A DNA stretch of 27,447 nucleotides from JAJYBV01 sp021812265 (GTDB lineage: Bacteria > Chloroflexota > Ktedonobacteria > Ktedonobacterales > JACDGC01), in assembly GCA_027459525.1 (NCBI GenBank), contig DAIDIC010000151.1:1-27447 (forward strand), given 5' to 3'. The notes under the pieces were generated by a model. The model did no database searches, was not told where the DNA came from, and was given only the letters and a program-made list of their open reading frames with translations. The number at the start of each line of letters is the position of its first letter. Within the stretch, counting starts at the first letter, position 1. The position numbers and the translations under genes are program-made. Shown here piece by piece: positions 1-5,544 of this stretch.

Positions 1-140
1 GCACAGGAAAACGGGCAGTAGCAATACTGCGTAACGCTTGGGGACAGAGATGCCTCTGGCAGTTAGGCGTAAGCTTGGCTGGTAAGCACACTGGCTGAAC
101 CAAGAATCCGCTGCGGCTTTAGCCCATGCGGAGTGTCAAA
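1..140 (+). ncRNA. 3' end of a TnpB-type insertion sequence (omegaRNA-like tail)
   Basis: The segment resembles the 3' end of IS200/IS605- or IS607-group tnpB genes, where the end of the coding region and the right end of the element form the scaffold of the guide (omega) RNA. The visible signs are a compact hairpin at about 107-132 (outer arms TCCGC/GCGGA, inner arms GGCT/AGCC around a short T loop) followed at once by GAGTGTCAAA, a common layout for these right ends. All three forward frames close early (TAG at 19, TAA at 32, TGA at about 105), so I cannot say which frame encodes the TnpB C-terminus. The body of the element lies outside the window. If it is active, the guide would be the bases after about 140. 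Confidence 0.6.
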
Positions 141-143
141 ACC

Positions 144-168
144 GGCAGATGTATATATAACATCTGCC
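144..168. other. Hairpin just beyond the TnpB element end
   Basis: A perfect 9-bp inverted repeat, GGCAGATGT/ACATCTGCC, with a 7-base AT loop. It lies 4 bases after the presumed element end and 170 bases before dnaA. It could be a terminator for the insertion sequence or part of the insertion site. There is no clear T-run. Confidence 0.55.
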
Positions 169-209
169 AATCTACCCGGCAATTTCAGCAAGCATAGGCC
201 TGCCAAATA

Positions 210-238
210 TTGGCTGTACATAACAGGCGTACAGCCAA
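210..238. other. Second hairpin upstream of dnaA
   Basis: A 10-bp inverted repeat, TTGGCTGTAC/GTACAGCCAA, around a 9-base loop. Followed by AAAATAACAG rather than a T-run, it is at best a weak terminator on the plus strand. It insulates dnaA from the element on the left or may be a binding site. Confidence 0.5.
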
Positions 239-250
239 AATAACAGTTCA

Positions 251-296
251 AGCGAAAGTCCTATTCTAGCATATTGTTCATTAAACATGATATGCT
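251..296 (+). promoter_or_regulatory. dnaA promoter region with a motif shared with polX
   Basis: AGCGAAAGTCCT (251-262) and ACATGATATG (285-294) occur in the same order upstream of polX (5470-5481 and 5485-5494). TGATATGCT at 288-296 fits an extended -10 box. It would start transcription near 303, after the upstream ATG at 274, which supports the dnaA start at 337. No convincing -35 box or DnaA-box cluster is visible. Confidence 0.45.
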
Positions 297-336
297 GATG
301 AAGAATCTTTTACATAAAAGGAGGTTTTTGCGGAAT

Positions 337-1746
337 ATGCAGTATGCAAAACAAAAATTGCACAAACCTGACGCCCAAACCACAGCCAACAACGTGTGGC
401 GCCGCATATTGCATAAATCAAAAAGCCGCATTGCTCTTGCTCTCTATCGCCAGTGCTGCCGCTCTATCCAAGCGGTAGATTTTAACGGGCAAACCTTGGA
501 GTTAATTGCTCCCACCGTATACACCACACATATTTTTAATAGATATATTAAACCAATTCTTGAAGAAACCGCGTCTGCAATAGCGCAAAGACCGTTTTTC
601 ATCACCATCCGCACAAAAGCTGACCCAGCCGCTAAACAAGATGGCGCAGCGACAGCCAATACAGCAAAACAAAACGGCAGCGGCTTAGCCAAAAAACAAA
701 ATATACCGGAAGAAACGCCGTTCCCTGTGTTGCGTCCACAATTTACTTTTGAATCATTTATCGTTGGGGCTTCTAACATGTTGGCATACGCCGCCGCACA
801 AAATGTTATCAACACACCCGGCAAAAGCTATAATCCATTATTTATTTATGGAGGAGTTGGTCTGGGCAAAACCCATCTTATGGTTTCTATCGGGCACGCG
901 CTGCAGCATAAAGGGCTTTTAGTGCGCTATGTAACTACTGAAGATATTATTAATGATATCATTCAAATGATTCAAACCCAAACCGAAAAAGAATTTCACG
1001 ATCGCTATCGAAATATTGATGTTCTGCTGGTAGATGATATTCAATTTATTGGTGGCAAAGACCGCACCGAAGAAGAGTTTTTTCACATTTTCAATACGCT
1101 GCATTCTGCAAATAAACAAATTGTTATTACGAGCGATCGCCCGCCCAGAATGATTCCCACTCTTCAAGACAGACTGCGATCTCGCTTTGAATGGGGATTG
1201 CTGGCAGATATTATGCCGCCGGCGTATGAAACCAGGCTGGAAATTCTACAAGCTAAAGCCGCTAAAGCGCAAGCGCCGGTTCCGCAATATGTGTTGGAAA
1301 CGCTGGCCAAGCCAGATGGCGCCAGTCCACGCACATTGGAAGGCGCGCTAAACTCGGTTATTATGCGAGCTAAAGCGCGCAACGGCGCTGTTTCCATCAG
1401 CGACGCCTATGTGGTTATGCGTGAAAGTTTAAGTGTTGAACAAAAATTGCCAATTGACCCGGAAGTTGTTGTAGATATTGTTGCGCAATATTACCACATT
1501 CCCATCGACGATATCATCGGGAAAAAACGCAATAAAGAGTGCGCATGGCCACGGCAAGTAGCCATGTATCTGTTACGTAAAGAAACCGACACTTCATTGT
1601 CGCAAATCGGCGCAGCGCTGGGCGGACGAGACCATACCACAATTATGTATGGCTACGATCATGTCGCCAACTCTATCAAAATAAACCAGCAGTTGCAATT
1701 CGAAATTACCTCACTGTTGGTTAAACTGCGCGAAATGCAACAATAA
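337..1746 (+). CDS. dnaA: Chromosomal replication initiator protein DnaA
   Basis: An AAA+ ATPase that binds DnaA boxes and opens the origin. With the start at 337 it has 469 residues, a normal size. Domain I covers about residues 15-90, followed by a low-complexity Ala/Lys/Asn linker (about 95-125). Walker A GGVGLGKTH is at about 172-180, Walker B LLVDDIQF at about 230-237, and the box VII arginine segment DRLRSRFEWG follows. The C-terminal DNA-binding domain carries the DnaA signature GGRDHTTIMYG at about 429-439. The ATG at 337 is preferred over 274: GGAGG lies at 320-324 and the likely -10 box at 288-296 is downstream of 274. The spacing of 12 is rather long; TTG at 328 is too close. dnaN is not next to it, and the gene runs convergently into the minus-strand operon. 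The family is certain; whether this is the only DnaA cannot be seen here. Confidence 0.96.
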   Translation: MQYAKQKLHKPDAQTTANNVWRRILHKSKSRIALALYRQCCRSIQAVDFNGQTLELIAPTVYTTHIFNRYIKPILEETASAIAQRPFFITIRTKADPAAKQDGAATANTAKQNGSGLAKKQNIPEETPFPVLRPQFTFESFIVGASNMLAYAAAQNVINTPGKSYNPLFIYGGVGLGKTHLMVSIGHALQHKGLLVRYVTTEDIINDIIQMIQTQTEKEFHDRYRNIDVLLVDDIQFIGGKDRTEEEFFHIFNTLHSANKQIVITSDRPPRMIPTLQDRLRSRFEWGLLADIMPPAYETRLEILQAKAAKAQAPVPQYVLETLAKPDGASPRTLEGALNSVIMRAKARNGAVSISDAYVVMRESLSVEQKLPIDPEVVVDIVAQYYHIPIDDIIGKKRNKECAWPRQVAMYLLRKETDTSLSQIGAALGGRDHTTIMYGYDHVANSIKINQQLQFEITSLLVKLREMQQ

Positions 1747-1771
1747 CCCCAGCAAAAATAATTCGAGTGAT

Positions 1772-2467
1772 TTATGCGTCGGAATCTTCTTCCCTGCCCT
1801 CGTTTTCTCCGGGAGGAAACACAATAGTTTTAGTGTAATCAAACACAACGCGGGTTTCTTCAGGCATGGCAAGATAATATACTATTTTGGGCCTGCCGGC
1901 GACTAAATGCGCCAAATGAATGCGAGCTAATTCCTGCAAATTATTATGATCATGGCCGCTGTCTCCACAGCCAACAAACCAGCCACTATCTTCAGTTTTA
2001 TTGGAAGCAATGCGATCGAACACCATTATTTTACTTTTTGCGTTTAAATTACGGCAGATGATAGCCATTTCAGAACGATGCGGGTGATGCCCAATTTTTT
2101 GAATATTGAATCGGCGCACAGTGGTGTCTTGTTTCGTTAAAATTGCCATAGCGTTAACCGCTCCGGCAGTATAATCCGATGAATCGGGAGAAAATGGCTG
2201 AGCTAATTCCTCAATCTGCAGCATGGTTCCATCCGGAGCTAAAGTAAACCGCAAGGTCGTCCACCCATAACGCATTGTTTCGCCGGAATGAATTTTCTGC
2301 CCGGAAACCATAACATAGTCAGAAATATAGCGAAACAACCGTTCCGATGAATCTTCGGGGATTTGGCCGTTCACTTCAAGGGATATTTCCATCTGCCCAA
2401 CCGATTGCAAACCTTCAGTTCTGGCCCGGCGCGCGCCATTCGGCGCAATATCATATAATATCTGCAT
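1772..2467 (-). CDS. Hypothetical protein, last gene of the HTH/HemC-like/glycosyltransferase operon
   Basis: Not firmly recognised. From the ATG at 2467 it has 231 residues; a TTG at 2485 would add six. GGAG lies about 12 bases before the ATG. It is soluble, with no signal peptide or membrane segment. The N-terminal half looks like a beta-rich domain. The second half has a segment DSGWFVGCGDSGHDHNN followed by PKIVYYLAMPEETRVVFD. This recalls, weakly, DUF2185/Imm33-type immunity-like domains, which have a similar DSGW...G.....N layout and a hydrophobic PxIxxYL strand. The tail is acidic (NEGREEDSDA). It starts about 53 bases after the glycosyltransferase, on the same strand, so it is likely co-transcribed. 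The fold assignment is a guess. Confidence 0.8.
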   Translation of the reverse strand: MQILYDIAPNGARRARTEGLQSVGQMEISLEVNGQIPEDSSERLFRYISDYVMVSGQKIHSGETMRYGWTTLRFTLAPDGTMLQIEELAQPFSPDSSDYTAGAVNAMAILTKQDTTVRRFNIQKIGHHPHRSEMAIICRNLNAKSKIMVFDRIASNKTEDSGWFVGCGDSGHDHNNLQELARIHLAHLVAGRPKIVYYLAMPEETRVVFDYTKTIVFPPGENEGREEDSDA

Positions 2468-2520
2468 AAATACACAAAACTCCAAAAAATATCAAACAAA
2501 ACCATCTTGCTTCTATTATA

Positions 2521-3318
2521 TTATATGTTTTCGATTAAACAGCCCAAATCACGCGCCACATCGAAAAATGTTTTTGGCTCCAAAGGCGGCAAAACGTGAC
2601 GTTCCGCCAACAAATCCAGCGCGGCGCGGCGGTTTTTGTCAAATACACTGCCGGTGTTATCTTGCGCCGAAATCCGTAAACTATAATCTACCCCTATTTC
2701 GCCCGGCACAAACAAAAATTTGCCGACATTACGCATTTTTAGCAAAAAATCCCAATCCTCACAAAACAACAAATCTTCATCAAACCCCCCAACCGCCATA
2801 TAAGAATCTTTCCGGCACATTACCGCGCTGGTAATAATATAATCATCTCGGCGAAATCGCTCAAAGTCATATGGCAAACCCAGCCGGCAGGTTGCGGCGA
2901 CCACTCCGCGCGCGTCCCTTTCAGTGGTCTCCTGTTCTATGCCTATCAACGCTTCATCATACGCCAGCGCCGCGGCAGAATCACTTTGCAAAGCAGTCGT
3001 CAGCCGCGCTATATGGTTTGGCCGGTAGCAATCATCATCATCTAAAAACGCAATAAATTCACCGCTTGCCGCGTGAATGCCGATATTACGCGCCGCGCCG
3101 ATAGTGCGCGCCTGCTCCAATTGTATCAATGTCACCGGGCAAGAATATGTATGTTGAAACGTCTGAACTATTTCACGCACATCTATGCCACCATTATTGA
3201 TGACGATTATTTCAATCGAGGAATAGGTCTGTCCGCCAACACTTGCCAAAGCTTCCCATAATCGGCGTGGCCTGCGAAACGTTGGAGTAATAACCGACAC
3301 TGATACTTCTGCCCTCAT
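2521..3318 (-). CDS. Family 2 glycosyltransferase (GT-A fold)
   Basis: Probably transfers a sugar from a nucleotide-sugar donor to a cell-surface or secondary-metabolite acceptor; neither substrate can be read from the sequence. At 265 residues it is typical of a single-domain GT2. The N-terminus VSVITPTFRRPRRLWEAL is the classical nucleotide-binding start. GAARNIGIHAASGEFIAFLD leads into a DDDD metal-binding (DXD) cluster at about residues 93-97, and the acceptor-side ED motif is in LLFCEDWDFLLK at about 185-195. No membrane segment is visible, so it is cytosolic or peripheral. AAAGGAA lies about 6 bases before the ATG. It follows the HemC-like gene by 30 bases and precedes the unknown gene by about 53, so the three read as one transcript. 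Confidence 0.92.
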   Translation of the reverse strand: MRAEVSVSVITPTFRRPRRLWEALASVGGQTYSSIEIIVINNGGIDVREIVQTFQHTYSCPVTLIQLEQARTIGAARNIGIHAASGEFIAFLDDDDCYRPNHIARLTTALQSDSAAALAYDEALIGIEQETTERDARGVVAATCRLGLPYDFERFRRDDYIITSAVMCRKDSYMAVGGFDEDLLFCEDWDFLLKMRNVGKFLFVPGEIGVDYSLRISAQDNTGSVFDKNRRAALDLLAERHVLPPLEPKTFFDVARDLGCLIENI

Positions 3319-3348
3319 AAAAAGTTCCTTTAATTTATTTTTGTTTTT

Positions 3349-4260
3349 TTAAGATTCCGCAGAAAAACTGTCGTTGCGCAGCATCACAAAAGCAAGTTCT
3401 TGGCCTATACGCTCGGCGTGTTCCGGCAGACCAAAGCTATTCCCATATAACGGCAAACCAGTTTCGGGGGCCAGCACAACACTAAGTTGTAAAGAAGCGT
3501 CAATAATCTCGGCGTGGGCGCCAACAGGAATAGCGAATTTCTGCCATATTTCTCGAACAAACGCTCTTTCGGCCATGGCGCAGTAATATGTTGGATCATG
3601 ATGTATTTTCGATACAATATCTTGCATTTTTTTAGCGCCGGCGTTTGTTTCAATAGCAATAATGCCTTGCCCGGCAGCAGGTATAATCACACGGGGATCT
3701 AAATATTCAGAAATCTCGTATTCCAGCCCCAGCCACTTCAGGTCGGCGGCAGATAAAACAATAGCGTTATATTCACCGGAGCGAAACCGTTCAAATACAG
3801 CTTTGATTTCTCTTATTGCAATAACAATATTTATATCCGGACGGATAGTGTTAAATAAAGCAGCGCACAGCAAGCAATCAAAGCCTATAACAGCAGATGG
3901 CAATATATGCTCTATGCGAGACCCTACTAAGGCGTCACGAGCGTCTTCTCGGGGCAAATATGCAGCTAATGTCACATCAGAGGGAAGCTCTAAAGGAAGA
4001 TTTTTTACATTGCGAACAATGCAATCGATAGAATGGGAGCGCAAGGCCATTTCCAGCTCATTAGTGGCGTTACGATCAAGATTCTGATTGTAACGCGGGC
4101 TATTAAATAACGCGCTATTTTGCAATTGCACGGCTTGAATATGAAATTCATATTCAGGATAGTAATTACTAAGCGTGTCACGCACCAAGTTTGCCTGCGC
4201 AAGAGGCAGCGCTTGGTTTTCAACACCAATAATCAGCTTCTTTTTATTTTTCACCGCCAT
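3349..4260 (-). CDS. HemC-like protein (hydroxymethylbilane synthase fold) lacking catalytic residues
   Basis: The whole length aligns with porphobilinogen deaminase: PLAQANLVRDTL near the N-terminus, REDARDALVG, GEYNAIVLSAADLKWLGL, IPAAGQGIIAIE and AERAF...IPVGAHAEI. The working residues have gone. The cofactor-binding Cys of GGCQVPIG is replaced in QKFAIPVG (Phe in its place). The catalytic Asp of HSxKDVP is Asn in RNVKNLP. The double Arg of TSSLRR is lost (FDCLLC). The GGKGLF Lys is lost. It therefore very probably cannot make hydroxymethylbilane and is a pseudoenzyme with another role. The start is the ATG at 4260, with GGAAGG 8 bases before; earlier in-frame starts lie inside the upstream gene. 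It overlaps that gene's end by 17 bases, suggesting translational coupling. The reading frame is intact over 303 residues, so it is maintained rather than decaying. Confidence 0.85.
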   Translation of the reverse strand: MAVKNKKKLIIGVENQALPLAQANLVRDTLSNYYPEYEFHIQAVQLQNSALFNSPRYNQNLDRNATNELEMALRSHSIDCIVRNVKNLPLELPSDVTLAAYLPREDARDALVGSRIEHILPSAVIGFDCLLCAALFNTIRPDINIVIAIREIKAVFERFRSGEYNAIVLSAADLKWLGLEYEISEYLDPRVIIPAAGQGIIAIETNAGAKKMQDIVSKIHHDPTYYCAMAERAFVREIWQKFAIPVGAHAEIIDASLQLSVVLAPETGLPLYGNSFGLPEHAERIGQELAFVMLRNDSFSAES

Positions 4261-4912
4261 GCTCATATCCTTCCAATGCTCCCAGCAGCACATCATCCAT
4301 AAAACAGTCTAATCTGTTTCTAAAATCTGTCAGCTCGGCATATTCCTGCCGAAATGACATTCCAGCTATAATCGTATGCCGTGATAATGTTTGTTTGAAA
4401 AACAAAAACGCTTCGGTCATATCTTTTAATGAAATCTGCGCGCTGTATGCTTCAACCCCATAAGCAACACCCACTTTATGGGCGTCTTGCAAATACCGGC
4501 TGTGTTCATCGCGGCTGTTGATATGTTGTACCAGTAAACCAAGCAGACGTTGACCAAAGCCGCGCATCCGCTCGCTATTTTCACTTTTCGTTATGCGTAT
4601 GCGCCACTCTTGCTGCGTCAGCTGGCGATCTAAATTAGGGGTATCAAAAGACACCATTGTTTGTAAAGGCGCGCATTGATTCACTTCATTTGCGGGGACT
4701 TCTAATTCTTGTATAGCAAGCAGGGCAGATAATAAAAATCTGCGGTGTCCTCCCAATGTTTTACGTTGCGGAATTTTTCCGGTGTCTCCCCAGCGGCGCA
4801 CTGTAGTAGGAGGGGCGCCCAGAATATTGCTGGCGGTTTGCAAAGATACCCATTCCTCTGGCCGATTGCCATCATCCGCTGTGTTTTGTGTCTGTACATG
4901 AGATGTTCCCAT
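4244..4912 (-). CDS. MerR/excisionase-like HTH regulator with a helical C-terminal domain
   Basis: A 222-residue protein. A MerR/excisionase-type winged helix occupies about residues 20-70 (SLQTASNILGAPPTTVRRW, then GGHRRFLLSALL), where the W and the GGHRRF wing are diagnostic. A mostly helical region of about 120 residues follows (FGQRLLGLLVQHI, then LQDAHKVGVAYGVEAYSAQISLKD). This recalls the helical sensor bundles of RsbR/RsbRD-type proteins, but only loosely. It is the first gene of the four-gene minus-strand operon, is translationally coupled to the HemC-like gene, and probably regulates it. The ATG at 4912 lies about 40 bases after a predicted transcription start; an in-frame TTG at 4936 is a less likely start. 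Confidence 0.85.
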   Translation of the reverse strand: MGTSHVQTQNTADDGNRPEEWVSLQTASNILGAPPTTVRRWGDTGKIPQRKTLGGHRRFLLSALLAIQELEVPANEVNQCAPLQTMVSFDTPNLDRQLTQQEWRIRITKSENSERMRGFGQRLLGLLVQHINSRDEHSRYLQDAHKVGVAYGVEAYSAQISLKDMTEAFLFFKQTLSRHTIIAGMSFRQEYAELTDFRNRLDCFMDDVLLGALEGYEHGGEK

Positions 4913-4957
4913 AATTACTTTACCCACATGTTTCAAATCAATTCTGAATTATCTGAA

Positions 4958-4966
4958 ATCATAGCA
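4958..4966 (-). promoter_or_regulatory. Extended -10 box (proximal) of the HTH/HemC-like operon
   Basis: The minus strand reads TGCTATGAT, an extended -10 box, with no good -35. It is part of a 14-base word (plus-strand AATCATAGCAAAAT, 4957-4970) repeated exactly at 5154-5167. Predicted transcription starts near 4951, about 40 bases before the ATG. Confidence 0.5.
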
Positions 4967-5154
4967 AAATCATCCTAACCCATTTCATAAAAATATATCA
5001 CCTGAATCCGTATGCAGTTAAGAATTGAGGGCGTTGTACAATATTCCAGATAAAACATTGCGCGGCGCGGCGCGGCTTTATATCAGTCATTTACCCACGT
5101 TAAAAACAGCAATACGCTGGATTGCCTGCAGATTGCATGAATGACAATCACACA

Positions 5155-5163
5155 ATCATAGCA
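5155..5163 (-). promoter_or_regulatory. Second copy of the same extended -10 box (distal)
   Basis: Exact repeat of the 14-base word at 4957-4970, again reading TGCTATGAT on the minus strand. It is either a distal promoter for the operon or a paired regulator-binding site. It lies in the 4937-5544 gap, which also holds a tandem CGCGG repeat at 5061-5076 and otherwise no gene I can support beyond the tiny reading frame at 5257. Confidence 0.4.
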
Positions 5164-5256
5164 AAATGACCGAAGAGGTTATTTTCATTGAAATATATGC
5201 CTTTGTTTTTAAAATACCATAAATCTTCACAGGTGTACTATAATTAGGAGATATTT

Positions 5257-5322
5257 ATGAGATATTTGGCAGATTTTATACCACTTGCTTGGCAAATATT
5301 CTTTCAGAGTTGCATTCCCTAA
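5257..5322 (+). CDS. Possible 21-residue peptide
   Basis: MRYLADFIPLAWQIFFQSCIP, preceded by AGGAG with 6-base spacing. The peptide is hydrophobic enough to touch a membrane. A TATAAT at 5239-5244 is so close that a transcript from it would have almost no leader. The reading frame ends shortly before the inverted-repeat element at 5347. It may be a leader peptide or chance; no family is recognised. Confidence 0.25.
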   Translation: MRYLADFIPLAWQIFFQSCIP

Positions 5323-5346
5323 TCAGGAATCTTATAGAATATACAT

Positions 5347-5481
5347 AGGACTTTCGCTGGAAAGAGAAGCGCATGGTTCTCGTATCTGCAACAAAGGGAG
5401 GTCTGGGGCCACCCCAGAACCCCGTACAGGGGGCGCCTCCCCTTGTACATCCCCGATGTTCCCTGCTGCAGCGAAAGTCCT
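5347..5481. repeat. GC-rich inverted-repeat element, copy A
   Basis: Perfect 13-bp terminal arms, AGGACTTTCGCTG at 5347-5359 and CAGCGAAAGTCCT at 5469-5481. The core, about 5396-5452, folds into tandem hairpins: TCTGGGG/CCCCAGA with a 3-base loop, then CCCC...GGGG and GGGG...CCCC segments. ATACAT flanks it on both sides (5341-5346 and 5483-5488), like a target duplication. The core matches copy B at 18475-18583. It looks like a MITE-like or structural intergenic repeat. Its right end abuts the polX promoter. Confidence 0.7.
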
Positions 5482-5487
5482 GATACA

Positions 5488-5530
5488 TGATATGATACAT
5501 GTGATAACAAGCGTTTTCCGAAACGGAAAA
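5488..5530 (+). promoter_or_regulatory. polX promoter and leader hairpin
   Basis: TGATATGAT at 5488-5496 is an extended -10 box with no clear -35; transcription would start near 5503. The leader holds a 7-bp hairpin TTTTCCG/CGGAAAA with a 3-base loop (5514-5530) whose 3' arm overlaps the AAAAGGA ribosome-binding site. Folding could therefore limit polX translation. Confidence 0.45.
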
Positions 5531-5544
5531 GGATTTATTGCAGC

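Noticed and set aside
444..1397. Three minus-strand frames inside dnaA
   Set aside because: Shadow frames of a conserved gene, with no start signals and no family resemblance.
5061..5076. Tandem CGCGG repeat as a regulatory array
   Set aside because: Only three units, and GC-rich short repeats of this kind occur elsewhere in the window within genes; nothing links it to a regulator.
5390..5465. GC-rich core of copy A as a CRISPR or riboswitch
   Set aside because: No regularly spaced direct repeats, and no match to a riboswitch core that I recognise; the inverted-repeat explanation and the second copy account for it.
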